Assembly (NCBI GenBank): GCA_964019695.1
Contig: OZ026522.1
Span: 21,568,477-21,632,476 of the forward strand
Length of the DNA stretch: 64,000 bases
Origin: Loripinus fragilis
Lineage: Eukaryota; Mollusca; Bivalvia; Lucinida; Lucinidae
Direction of reading: 5' to 3'
In this document: in pieces, positions 1 to 10,454 of the stretch
Layout: each line of letters begins with the position of its first letter
Position numbering within the stretch: position 1 is the stretch's first letter
Notes under the pieces: generated by a model
What the model was told of the DNA's origin: nothing
What the model saw: only the letters and a program-made list of their open reading frames with translations
Database searches by the model: none
Program-made: the position numbers and the translations under genes

Positions 1-284
1 TGGTAGCCCTGAAGGGAAATAATGTCATGTATGCTTAGCTTTGTCTCTACAGTGCAAAAAATATCATATTCAGCTATCAAATTATTGAATTCTGGGTAAA
101 AAGCCCTTGTTTTCAGTCCACAAACATTAAGTGTTCCGATTTGAAAATGTTCTGGCTGTTTGTTTCTGCTCTTACTTTGGTCAATATGTAAATTTGTGGT
201 TTCAGTGTTTGAATGTTCATTCTCGGAGTCTTCATTGACTTTGTTTATATGAAGATGGTTTTGGGTAGCTTCCCCTGCGTGTTC
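1..284 (-). CDS. LINE ORF2, N-terminal endonuclease part (cut by window edge)
   Basis: Reading the minus strand from 284 to 1 gives one open frame. After a polar leader it contains IGTLNVCGLKTRAFYPEF, then AEYDIFCTVETKL. This is the start of an apurinic-type endonuclease domain of a non-LTR retrotransposon: the LNVCGL strand carries the early Asn and the ET pair carries the metal-binding Glu. In this family the enzyme nicks target DNA to prime reverse transcription. The frame is directly continuous with ORF1 through the TAG at 285-287, and no ATG occurs between that stop and the endonuclease strand. The reverse transcriptase would lie beyond position 1. The clade cannot be assigned from this fragment. 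Confidence 0.8.
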
Positions 285-1833
285 CTAATTTTGTTGATTC
301 TGACCTGTCATTTGACCTGTATCAGGCCCCGTTTTGTCTTTCATACCTTCACTGTTTGGTTGTGTCAAATGCACTGTGTGTTTCTCTAGGCGTTTCATTT
401 CTCTGTCATAATCAGATATTGGTTCGATTATTTTGTCAGGTTTACACTGGTTCTCAGATGGTTTAGGGTTCACTTTTTCAGTTATTGGTGCTTTGTTGGG
501 TATTTTTGTGCTATCTTCCTTTTTGCTTTCTCTCTTTTCTGCGTTTTGTACAGCTCTTTGTAAAAGTTCATCGCGTATGTATGATTCAAGCCTATCAGTA
601 GTGCTTTTCTTCGAGAGGGACCTAGAATTATGCCTAGATCCAGGCATTGACTTTGACACAGCTCTACCTCTAGAATTCGAACTCGACCTTGACCTTGAAC
701 GTGAGTTTGATTTTGACCTTGATCTTGATCTCAGGCTTGTCATGGAAACAACTTCAGACACATTATCATCATCTGCATGTAATTCGACAGCATCAAATTT
801 TGGATCATTTGAATAACGAGCACTAGCTGTCGCATCATCATTAAATTCATGTTTTTCACCAGGATCTGATACGTGTGTGTCAGTGATGACATCCCGCTCC
901 CTAGAACCTTTTAGTACTTTTCTCCATTCGGGGAATTGGTCGGCTATAACCCTACCGTTCACAATCAGTTTTGCTGGGTATCCGATGTATACGCTACCAT
1001 TTGGGTTGTCCGCCCTTGCCTTTTTGAATGTTGGCCACAAGGTACTTCTGGCGCTGATTATTTCTTTCGGGTAGTCCCTGTTTATCCCGAAATTTGTATT
1101 TTTGAGTTTTTTTTGCGTTTGCAAGGATTAGCTCAACGTCTTCATAATCCCAGAAATTAACTATAATGGGCCGGGGCTGGGTTGTTATTTTACCACCATG
1201 ACCATGACTTCTACGCACTCTATTCAGGCTCCCTATTCTGTGTGCCCGCTGAATATAAAGGTTGGGGTTCAGCTCAAGATTTCTACCAAGAAAATTTCTA
1301 ATTATTTGCTCACAGTCGTCATTTTCCACATTTTCTGGGTGACCTCTAAAGATTAGGTTATGGCGGCGACTTCTTGCTTCCATATCGATGCTCTTATATT
1401 CAAGAAGCCTTAAACGCGCATCATGGCTCGCATTGTTGGATTCGAGTATTGTAACTCTGCTTTCTACTTTCTGAACTCTGCTCCCTAAAGACCCAATGTT
1501 GGTTATAGCGTCAAACATAGTTACTAGTTTTTCATCTGTGGTGAGATTTCTAAAATTGTCCCTGCTCATAATTTCATACTTTGCCCCTTGGTCGCCAACA
1601 CTCGGCTCAGGATTTACAAACTGTCCAGGCTGATCATGGCCCCCACCTGTTGACCGTCTCATCCGTTTATATCTGCCCTTATTCATACTGTCTCTATCAA
1701 CTAACTGCCACGTATCGCCCTCACTATCCGAATGCAACGCATGGTACCTGTTTTCGTATGTGCCAGTACGCGTCCTTGGTCCTGCACCTCTACCACCTCG
1801 AAAATTCTGCATACGACCTCTCGCTCCAAACAT
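285..1833 (-). pseudogene. LINE ORF1 RNA-binding protein, frameshifted
   Basis: I start ORF1 at the ATG at 1833-1831, because the frame upstream reaches only a TTG and then a TAG. In order it has a Gly/Arg-rich N terminus (RGRMQNFRGGRG), a helical stretch with heptad spacing before SRRHNLIFRGHPE, an RRM-like segment (to about 1140), then a C-terminal domain containing NRDYPKEIISARSTLWPTF and VYIGYPAKLIVNGR. The two halves lie in different frames. The break falls in the eight-T run at 1107-1114 (A8 in the coding strand), and one A fewer would join them. The tail (about 595-740) is an Arg-Ser dipeptide tract, unusual for ORF1. Such proteins coat LINE RNA and act as chaperones. The frame ends with TAG at 285-287, in the same frame as ORF2. 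Confidence 0.82.
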
Positions 1834-2905
1834 TTCTACCGTTTTCTGATACTGGTACAACTAAAAGAGTTTCTGATAATTCAATAAATGTCACTACCAA
1901 CGGTTTAGAGTCTCTCCTGTTGTAAATTCTTAATTCGCCACGTCAACGATTCAAAAAACATGCCACCATGAATCAAGGCCTGTAACTCTCTCTATTTGTT
2001 AAGTTTATGCATACTTTCTTAGAATAACATGTAAATCTGTTATTTTTGTAAGTAATGATACTAACTATTGTGCCTTCTCTATTGTCCATATAATTATTAT
2101 TTTATTAGCACAGTAGATAATTTAATGTATGCCTTTTCGTCTCTATACCTTGATGTGTTTACAACTCATCTATTATTTAACGCACATAAAAAGAATCAAC
2201 TGACAGGATTCCTGCAACAGTTTGTCTAAAAAGGGGTCTAATGTCTGCCATGGTATTATGATAGAACCTTACATCAGCTAATTGCTAAATCTAAGTTTGA
2301 TCTTATGACTGCTATTTTTACTGGAATATATTGCTATTCATATCAACATTCCGATTAATGTAAATACTTTTTTAAACGGTAATTTTAATGTGTTCCAGTT
2401 AAATTTGGTTTAAACATTTTCTCTCTGTTTAAATTTTATAAAGTAAATTTGGTATCATAAATTACAACTGAAGGAATCTAGATTTCTTGGATATGATCAC
2501 TGCCTTGCCATGTAAAACCCATCCTTATGGATGATTTCCCCAATTTCAACAACATTAAATTAATTTTGAATAACCCATTCAGTTTTAAAGTTTGCATTGC
2601 TTTGACAAATGATTAGTAGTGTTAAGTTAAAAGGACTCCTAGTTTCATTAATCAAACAATGAAAGTCATGTTAAAAATGAGCTGAAATTAAAGTTCATAC
2701 CTAGAATAAATTCAAAAGTCACCTTCTGAGTTTTGATGTATGCATAAAAAGATGTGGCTTAAACAATTTCATAACAAAGCCACTCTCTTAAAGAATAAAT
2801 GATAACAAATACTTATGTTACTATAAATTCAATGTAACGTAAACAACATTTTATTCTATATATTTATAAAGGTATGATGCTGTCTAGATTGCCAGCAAAC
2901 GTCTT
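1834..2905. other. AT-rich flank of the LINE, no gene seen
   Basis: The first few hundred bases may be the LINE 5' untranslated region, since the ORF1 start lies at 1833 on the minus strand. I cannot place its 5' end. The rest is AT-rich with no supported coding frame. A GTAACGTA motif occurs near 2833. Confidence 0.4.
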
Positions 2906-2907
2906 CT

Positions 2908-3125
2908 CTCTATAAGTGAACATGACTCGGAAATGTCACAATCACAGACTCCTGACTGATCCAATGCACCTTAAAGAAGGGACTAGAAACACAGATACAT
3001 ACGATATAATTTAAGTGAAGCAACGAGCTCTCTTCCTCGTCAAGATGATTGCTGAACTAGAAACAAATTAGAAAGCAAAGGCCGAACACAAAATTCCCAC
3101 AACCAACAGGAACAACAACAAAGTT
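2908..3125 (+). repeat. Family A repeat (Penelope-tail type), diverged copy
   Basis: The left part (AGTGAACATGACTCGGAAAT, then TCACAATCACAGACT) matches the start of the repeats at 43960, 47975 and 54285. The right part (gagctctcttcctcgtcaag, then atgattgctgaactagaa) matches their middle. The copy is diverged and lacks the G-tract end. Confidence 0.55.
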
Positions 3126-3199
3126 TCCAACATCCACACATCATTTCAGAATTTCTTAGATATTTTATCATAAATGAATCTGATTTGATAGAACTGATA

Positions 3200-3399
3200 T
3201 GTTTTTGTTTGATTTGATTCTTTACGTCCACTCAACAATCTTTCAGTTATGGGGGACGGGTCTTCCTGGGTTTAACCAGTACTAAGCTAGGATAAATGTG
3301 TCTTGCTCAAGGACCACAACGCAGTGACGCCGGTGAGGCTCGAACCCGCGGCCCTTTGGTCTCGAGTCAAGCACTCTACCACTGAGCCACTGCGCTCCC
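3200..3399 (-). mobile_element. tRNA-derived SINE with intact A and B boxes
   Basis: On the minus strand a tRNA-like head runs from about 3398 to 3327. The A box TGGCTCAGTGG (about 3381-3391) fits TRGYNNARNNG and the B box GGTTCGAGCC (about 3337-3346) fits GGTTCGANNC. It is followed by a tail containing CTTGAGCAAGACACATTTAT and an AAACCCAGGAAGACC segment. RNA polymerase III would use these internal boxes. A functional tRNA is unlikely because the 3' side runs into SINE body instead of an acceptor stem. Confidence 0.8.
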
Positions 3400-4723
3400 T
3401 AAAACTGATATGTTATTTACTATTTGATCTATTGTGATAAGTGTGCACAGGTACGACACAAAGCTTTGGCTGCTTCTGAATAGCTTATTAGATTGTTTTG
3501 TTCAATTAAAAGAAAAAATGTGCAAATATCTAAATTTGTTTTAGGCTTAGGCCCAGTTATCTATGGAAAATGGTTGAGACACATATATAATCATGATATA
3601 TATTTCGTTTATTTATAGATATATATATTACTGTAGCAAATTTGACTGAACAAGATTAAGGGAATGTATCCTAGTTGAGATGTTGCATCAGACTTGTCAT
3701 TTAATAAGTTCATAAATTGCATAACATAACATAGAAAAAATAGCAAACAATGTGTTTTGTCAAGAAGTATACCATTTCATGAAAGAAGCATTTACAACCA
3801 TATACACAGTCTCCTAATTAGTACTGATAACTTCTTCTTTTGGAACAAATGCTCCTTTTATGCCTATCAAACACACCCCTCCCCCTTTTTTAATGATATA
3901 AACTTTCCAGTGATGTACAATTTAAGCTATTGCAATATTTGTTTGTCTTCAACTTTGTTTTATACGTTACATATTAAAAATCGAACAACAAAATAATATT
4001 TTACCTCAGAAATGTTGTTAAGTATATTACTCTGAAGTCGGTGATATCAAAAAAAATTATCATAAGGTGCTTAAAACCTAACAGAAAAAAATGCATGCTT
4101 ATTTTCAGACTTAAGAGGTTCTAAACTTATATAAAGTTTTATCTATGGTCATCTAATTTAACAGCTTATAGCTGACAAAGTATTTATGTTAGAACGGATC
4201 TGATTGCAGTTTTGAAATGATATGTTAATGTTCTTTCAAATACATGTTGTTCTGAAGTTAAACACATATTGAAAATTTTGTCAAATGAAACTTTTTAACA
4301 AAATATCAATAATTTTAAGGGTAAGGTGAAAATGTAACGTAAATGACATTATAATAAACCCAAACAACTTTTAAAAACATCAATATGTGTACAGAATAGC
4401 ATGTTCTTACAGATTGCATAAATGTTTTGTTCATTTAAACATTTCAACTTCTACCTAAATAGACTTAATCACATACTTTTGTTTTAAGAAAATTAGGGGT
4501 AACGTATTAAACACACTGTTACAGGTATGTTTGCAAGACTTAAATGGAGTGCAATATCTGGTTTCATACTGCGTATACTATGTACTAAAGGATAAAACAA
4601 GTGGAAATTCTGCTAAAAAGGGGACACACCTAAATGCTTATTTTTGACATTTTTGAACCCTGGCTCCTCTACTAAATGTAAGCAAAAATACAATTCACAG
4701 GTTTAGATAAGCAAAACAATTTC
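3400..4723. other. AT-rich stretch with paired GTAACGTA motifs
   Basis: No coding frame is supported. Two GTAACGTA motifs lie about 166 bases apart (near 4334 and 4498). This arrangement recurs at 15.2, 16.3 and 23.2 kb and suggests an old repeat family. Confidence 0.35.
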
Positions 4724-4872
4724 AGCGTAAAATTGTAAATATTTTCTTACCTATAATATTTAGCATATATTTTGAGTGCTCAAAAGGACCGTCTCATTGA
4801 GACGGTTCTTATGAGTACCCACAATATATGTTTCGGATGAGGAATAAGAAAATTATTTGTCGGTTACGTACT
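4724..4872. mobile_element. Foldback MITE, copy 1
   Basis: The whole element is an imperfect palindrome centred on the stem AACCGTCTCA/TGAGACGGTT region near 4798. Arms run from GCGTAAAATTGTAAATATTT on the left to its approximate complement ending in TTACGTAC on the right. A second copy lies at 7511-7655. No coding capacity. Confidence 0.7.
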
Positions 4873-5070
4873 TTTAATTTAAGTCCTGTAACATTTGTAT
4901 GAACCAGTTCATTTCAATGTAGAATCTGCAGCAAAGACTCACACTAGCCTAAGCATACGGATAGTCTCACCAGGACATTCACTGCTCGCATGGACAAAGT
5001 GTGGTAGTAGATTGTGATTTAAATCATACTGTAGAGCTCTAGATTCACTGGATAAAATTCGCACGAGTGT

Positions 5071-5601
5071 TTAGGCCGGAATTTTTTATTCGTTGATTTA
5101 CAAACCCTCCTACTGTAATTTTCCGGAAAGTAGAGAAAAAAAAATCTAATTTTTTTTTTATTTTATCCACCGACTCTAAATATTATTTGTTTCGTTGAAA
5201 CAACTAATATATTTATGAGGTTCTGTCTGTATTTTTGAGAATGACACTGTTAAAAGTGACTGTCCTGTCCAGACATTTAGAAAAATGATGAAATTTTTAA
5301 AGATTTCATACATACTGTTGGTGTTTACCTTACTAGTTTTACTGTTTTTTTTTTTTTGGAAAAATTAAATAAAGCTCCGAAAAAAAGCTCTGAAAATGAC
5401 CAGTTACATCTCCGAAAAAAAAGCTCTGAAAATGATCAGCTACATGAAAAAAAGCTCTGAAAATGACCAGTTACATGTAACTGGTCATTATCAGAGCTTT
5501 TTTTCGTCCGTATTTGGTCATTTTCAGAGCTTTTTTTTCGTCCCCTCGACCCTAATTCTGACAAAAATTCCGTAAATCAACTAATGAAAATTCTGGCCTT
5601 A
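5071..5601. mobile_element. 531-bp inverted-repeat element with internal subrepeats
   Basis: Terminal arms (TTAGGCCGGAATTTTTTATT then CGTTGATTTACAAA on the left, with the reverse complement ending CTGGCCTTA on the right) are clearly inverted. Inside, 5385-5545 carries several copies of a block containing AAAGCTCTGAAAATGACCAG in both orientations. It has no ORF and is probably non-autonomous. Confidence 0.65.
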
Positions 5602-6229
5602 CAGGGGGCTTTTGCGGTAAGTACCAAAACCTCATGTACTGCCTTATATGATTCGCAGCTATAAAATTCCATACCAAATGTCAAAAACGGCTGGCCGTAA
5701 TAAAATTTCCATTATATACGCAAAGCATATTCTCTTCTGCAAAGGTCACAGACCACAGACAGTTATGAATACCTTTATTTCTTAATGTTTCGAATTAATC
5801 ATCTGAGAGCTTCTGCCAGGAATGTAGCACATCTTTTCCGTCTCAGAACCAGAAAAATGATAGGCCGCTGCATGGTACCGCATTGGTCTCTTGACAATGA
5901 AAACCATTAATTGAAAGCTAGGGTCTACTCTGCAAATGTACATTGTCTTTGGAATCTTTTTCGAGAAGATACGTCGTTTTATAACCTTATCAAATTTCAA
6001 CTTACAGTTATATGCACGACCCACGTTGAACGTTTGCTTATAAGAATGGAAATTTAGTCATTTAAATTGAAAACAATGTTCGTGTAGCCGAAATGAGTGG
6101 ACGGATAGCCGTTAATACGATTGTTGGCAAATTCGGCGTACTCAGAGTGATATCCATTACTACTACCGTACAGCAGATCTGGCCCCATACGAAAGTTGGT
6201 TCTTGTATGTTTTAACATGATCGAAACAC
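5602..6229. other. Unassigned stretch with one foldback-terminus fragment
   Basis: No gene is supported. The segment 6129-6168 (AAATTCGGCGTACTCAGAGT onward) matches the end of the large palindrome at 6808-7076 and may be a solo terminus. Confidence 0.35.
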
Positions 6230-6338
6230 AGGTATGCGAAACGGCGAATAGGCTTTGCCAAGAATGGTATGCAAAACGGCGACTAGGCTTTGCCAGAAAA
6301 CAATCTTGGCGAAGCCTAGTCACCGTTTTGCATACCAA
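6230..6338. repeat. Inverted repeat with an extra direct copy
   Basis: Arms at 6265-6295 and 6306-6338 (tggtatgcaaaacggcgact, then aggctttgcca, against its complement) can form a stem of about 30 base pairs. A diverged direct copy of the left arm lies just upstream at 6230-6260. Confidence 0.6.
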
Positions 6339-6632
6339 TGGCTGGACAATATTAAAATGAACAAGTATGCAAATTTCCCATAAGGTTCAGGAGTTATGAG
6401 GATTTTCATTAACTGGTAAATGTAACGTGCGGACGGACTCACATAGTGATTATAATGCAGACCCAAGGGTCGTGCAAGTTCAATAATGCTACAGTTATGA
6501 ATTTTCCAACCATAATCGATTGTTGCAAATGATGGTGGAGTGGTGATATTACAGATTTGTTCACGCTCAACCCACATGCGCATGCGCATGAAACTGATTT
6601 CTTTTTGACAATACCGTTTGTCATGGTCATAC

Positions 6633-6668
6633 ATTTTAAAATGCCAACAATTGTTGGCATTTTAAAAT
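6633..6668. repeat. 36-bp perfect palindrome (CAACAATTGTTG core)
   Basis: The bases form a perfect self-complement around CCAACAATTGTTGG. The same core sits in the larger palindrome at 11490-11533 and as a half near 35060. It is probably the centre of a foldback element family. Confidence 0.7.
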
Positions 6669-6807
6669 TCATGACTAGAACAAATATTGTGCTCATTTAG
6701 ATTGAGCATTTTAAAGGTTCCATCACGTCAGACCGAGAAACAACCATATATTGGCCGTTGTTCTGCGGAATAATTTGACATGGCACAATCACTTCATCTG
6801 TTGTCCG

Positions 6808-7076
6808 GTAGTAGCAATTGATATCACTCTGGGTATGCCATATTTTACGCCTTTAAAGAACTTAGTTTTTTTCAGGATAAAATTCGGCGTGATGAACATA
6901 GTGTCTATGGAAACCCATTTGAACCATTTGGAAGTGATACTGATCACGACCAAATCAAGGTTCAAATGGTTTTCCATAGACACTATGTTCATCACCCCGA
7001 ATTTTTATCCTAAAAAAACTAAGTTCTTTTCAGGCGTAAAATTCGGCGTACCCAGAGTGACATCCACTACTACTTA
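6808..7076. mobile_element. Large foldback element, two arms of about 118 bp
   Basis: The left arm 6808-6925 and right arm 6959-7076 are near-complete reverse complements around a 33-base loop. The ORFs that appear here on both strands mirror each other because of the palindrome, and I do not regard them as genes. A solo end lies at 6129-6168. Confidence 0.75.
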
Positions 7077-7510
7077 TGGTTAAATGTGTTATATTTGTTT
7101 AAATGGTGTAATGGAAACACTCTGGATGTTGGTCAGCGAGCTTCGTTGGAAATAAGCTGAATTAGATCTACACTGTTTTAAATTGAATATATCCAGGGTC
7201 AGCATTGTAAGTTTAAATATGTTTTTTTTAGATTACATATGAGTCAAGATTAGCAATACAGTAAGCTGCATCTTTTAAAGTTCTTCGAGGGTAGGTTTGA
7301 GTCAGATGCATGTCACCGAGTAAAATACACTGATGTCATTCAATTTATTGAAGGTCAATGTGCGTCTTCGCAGTAGCAGTAATCAGTTGCATGTCTGAGA
7401 CAAAATAAGCAAAAGTACATCATATCAGCTGGTGATTCCCTCACAGAGAGAGTGTCTGTTTTTGTTGCCCTGAAATAAATTAGCATAGGTCCAGATGAGG
7501 AAATTTTATG
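7077..7510. other. Unassigned stretch, nothing recognised
   Basis: No coding frame, repeat or RNA gene is supported here. Confidence 0.3.
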
Positions 7511-7655
7511 TGCGTAAAATTGTAATTATTTTCTTAACAATCAATTTAAACATGTGTTTTGGGTGCTCAAAAGAACCGTCTCATTGAGACGGTTCTTTTT
7601 AGTACCCACAACATATGTCTTTGATGAGAAATAAAGAAAATAGTTTTCCAATACG
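7511..7655. mobile_element. Foldback MITE, copy 2
   Basis: Same family as 4724-4872: centre AACCGTCTCATTGAGACGGT, flanks GTGCTCAAAAG and AGTACCCACA, and outer arms GCGTAAAATTG and the AAAGAAAATAGTTTT side. The two copies agree across their full length with scattered differences. Confidence 0.72.
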
Positions 7656-8364
7656 CACTCTTATCTGGAGTCATGTTTAGTTGTTCCTATCTCCCCTCAT
7701 CTTCGCAAGCCAAGGGTACTACATGTAAGTCCGCTTCGTTCCTTGCTTAAAGATCGAAGTTGGCTTGCGAAGATCATGTTCCCTGTGCTCACTATTTTTT
7801 GTTGTCCTGTTTCCCATAAACTAATTTAAGTAACCATACGTGATTTATCAAGAAAGTATATATCATTCTCGCATAAAGCTGGTAAAAAGACCATATTATG
7901 GGTCTTTGTAGCATTTGCTTGCACCTTTCTGCATTTCAATCGCCAGACAGATTAAAGGTGTGCTTTGTCTCGCGCATGAATCCTGTCAGAGCATGCCACT
8001 GAGAGCACTTGGTGCTCTGCGTTGACTCATAATGACTCGGTAGATGACATGTGCCCGCACTTTTGTTGAGTCCTGGAAATGTGCTTTCAAACAAAAGATA
8101 ACACGGTTAGAACTGAATTGCACCCGACCATACTCAATGCAGTTAATACGCAACACAGACGCATACGTTGACAAAGAGGACAATGCACCGACCACCATAC
8201 ATACTCACATTTAAGATGTTATTTATTGGAGAATAACGCACGTACAGTAAACGCAATGTTTACCGTCGTCGCCCTGGGCCCTGTAACCTGTTAAACTAAC
8301 GGTACCGGGAGCCAACTCACCACAGTAAACATTGAAGGCATTATAGCATAGATATTCGTAGCAA

Positions 8365-8395
<31 letters not shown>

Positions 8396-8648
8396 CGGAC
8401 TTAACTTCGCCTCCAACGATATAGAAGTCATATCAGGACGGCACTGCTCCAAGGGAAGATTACATACTAACAAAAAATAATACCCAGCATGAATCAGCGG
8501 TAGGGAAAGCTATTGCGTTTATATTGAGCATTTTAGCAAAATGCCAGAATGTCCCACACAAACTCCCAGTCTGATCCGATTATAGTAGAAATCGAAAATC
8601 TCTTCTCAAGATGAAAGCCATGTTCGATGTCTTATCGTCACTATTTTT
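7656..8648. other. Unassigned stretch with a short inverted repeat and a TTG repeat
   Basis: A short inverted repeat (atcttcgcaagcca near 7700, tggcttgcgaagat near 7760) and a TTG microsatellite at 8365-8395 are visible. No gene is supported. Confidence 0.4.
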
Positions 8649-8690
8649 ATGCCCCCAAAGGAACTTTGGGAGGCATATAGTAATCGCACT

Positions 8691-8750
8691 GTCCGTCCGT
8701 CCGTCCGTCAGTCCGTCCGTCCGTCCGTCCGTCAGTCCGTCCGTCCCGCT
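8691..8750. repeat. CCGT tetranucleotide microsatellite
   Basis: GTCC/CCGT repeats with two GTCAG interruptions, located inside the tandem-repeat element. Confidence 0.9.
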
Positions 8751-8753
8751 TTC

Positions 8754-10165
8754 GTGTCCGGTCCATATCTCCTATATTCTTTGAGGTAGGAAATCCAAAT
8801 TTGGTGTGTGGATACATCTTGGGATGGCGGAGTGTCGCGTACCATTTTCAGGTCACTGTGACCTTGACCTTGACCTCTGACCTAGTTTTTAGAATAATCG
8901 TGTCCGGAGCATATCTCTTATATTATTTGAGGTAGGAATCTCAAATTTGGTGTGTGGATGCATCTTGGGATGACGAAGTGTCGCGTAACATAATTGGGTC
9001 ACTGTGACCTTGAACTTGACCTCTGACCTAGTTTCTAGAAACTGCATTGAGTCTGGTGCATATCTCCTTTATTCTTTGAGATAGGAATTCCAAATTTGGT
9101 GTGTAAATGCATCTTGGGATGACGGGGTGCCACATGCTATTTTTGGGTCACTGTGACCTTGACCTCTGACCTACTTTTAAGAATTATTGTGTCCGGAGCA
9201 TATCTCTTATATTCTTAGAGTTAGGAATTCCAAATTTGGTGTGTGGATGTATCTTGTGATAGCGGAGTATCATGTACCATTATCAGGTCACTGCGACCTT
9301 GACCTCTGACCTAGTTTTTAGAATAATCGTGTCCGGAGCATATCTCTGTAATTATTTGAGGTAGGAATCTCAGATTTGGTGTGTGGATGCATCTTAAGAT
9401 GACGAAGTGTCGCTGGTCATTATTGGGTCACTGTGACCTTGAAATTGACCTCTGACCTAGTTTCTAGAAACTGCATTGAGTCTGGTGCATATCTCCTATA
9501 TTCTTTGAGATAGGAATTCCAAATTTGGTGTGTAAATGCATCTAGGGAAGACGGGGTGTCACATACCATTTTTGGGTCACTGTGACCTTGACCTCTGACC
9601 TAGTTTTAAGAATTATTGTGTCCCGAGCATATCTCTTATATTCTTTGAGTTACGAATTCCAAATTTAGTGTGTGGATGTATCTTGGGATAGCGGAGTGTC
9701 ATGTACCATTTTCGGGTCACTGCGACCTTGACCTGACCTAGGTTTTAGAATAATCATGTCCAAAGCATATCTCTTATATTATTTGAGGTAGGAATCTCAA
9801 ATTTGGTGTGTGGATGCATCTTTGGATGAAGAAGTGTCGCGTAGCATAATTAATTCACTGTGACCTTGAACTTGACCTCTGACCTAGTTTCTAGAATCTG
9901 GTGCATATCTCCTATATTCTTTGAAATAGGAATTCTAAATTTGGTATGTAAATGCATCTTGGGATGCCTGAGTGTCACAAACCATTTTTGGGTCACTGTG
10001 ACCTTGACCTAGTTTTAAGAATTATTGTGTCCAGAGCATATCTAGTATATTATTTGATGTAGGAATCCCAAATTTGGGGTGGTGATTCCTCTTGGGATGG
10101 TGGAGTGGTGCATACCATTTTGAGTCACTTTGACCTTGACATTGACTTCTGGCCTCATTTCTAGG
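8754..10165. repeat. Tandem monomers of about 143 bp with three-unit higher-order period
   Basis: Monomers begin near 8754, 8900, 9047, 9188, 9329, 9477, 9617, 9757, 9897 and 10027 at a GTCC...CATATCT motif. Variants cycle as B-C-D: 8900, 9329 and 9757 are alike (GTCCGGAGCATATCTCT with GACGAAGTGTCGC), and 9047, 9477 and 9897 are alike (TCTGGTGCATATCTCC). This gives a higher-order period of about 428 bases. Most monomers carry GGTCACTGTGACC. Confidence 0.8.
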
Positions 10166-10454
10166 TTTTTCGTGCTATATTACAGCTAACTTTCCTCAAA
10201 TGTGTCTTATGCTAGACCAATTCCTTTGGGGGCATTCGTCACGTGTTTGTGACATTTCTTGTTTTTACAAAACCTTATACCTACAAGGTGATATTTTTCA
10301 CACAAAATCAAAGAAATATGCTTAAAATGTCTGGCAAAGTCGCAGGAACTGTACAAAATATGTTCAAAACTTGTGCAAATTTCATTTAGCATAAGTTTCA
10401 TATTTTGTACACTTCGGTTGTACGTCTTTAACTTATCTTTACATATTCTGAAAT

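Larger units (their letters stand above)
8649..10260 (+). mobile_element. Pearl/Helentron-like non-autonomous tandem-repeat element
   Basis: A 14-base inverted pair bounds it: ATGCCCCCAAAGGA at 8649-8662 and TCCTTTGGGGGCAT at 10222-10235. A small hairpin lies just outside the right member (GTCAC 10238-10242, loop GTGTTT, GTGAC 10249-10253) and is followed by ATTTCTTG. Inside are a CCGT microsatellite (8691-8750) and about ten monomers of 140-148 bp. Subterminal inverted repeats, tandem core and a 3' hairpin match the known layout of Helentron-associated elements and of bivalve pearl elements. The strand is chosen by placing the hairpin at the 3' end. It has no ORF and would depend on a helper in trans. 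Confidence 0.65.

Noticed and set aside
1107..1114. Programmed -1 ribosomal frameshift at A8 in ORF1
   Set aside because: The frame change needed is +1, and no downstream stimulatory structure is apparent.
3327..3398. Functional tRNA gene on the minus strand
   Set aside because: The A and B boxes are intact, but there is no acceptor stem and the sequence continues into SINE body.
6751..7083. Overlapping ORFs on both strands with near-mirror protein sequences
   Set aside because: Explained by the large palindrome at 6808-7076.
8754..10165. CRISPR-like or centromeric satellite array
   Set aside because: Monomers are contiguous with no unique spacers, and the array is bounded by element termini.
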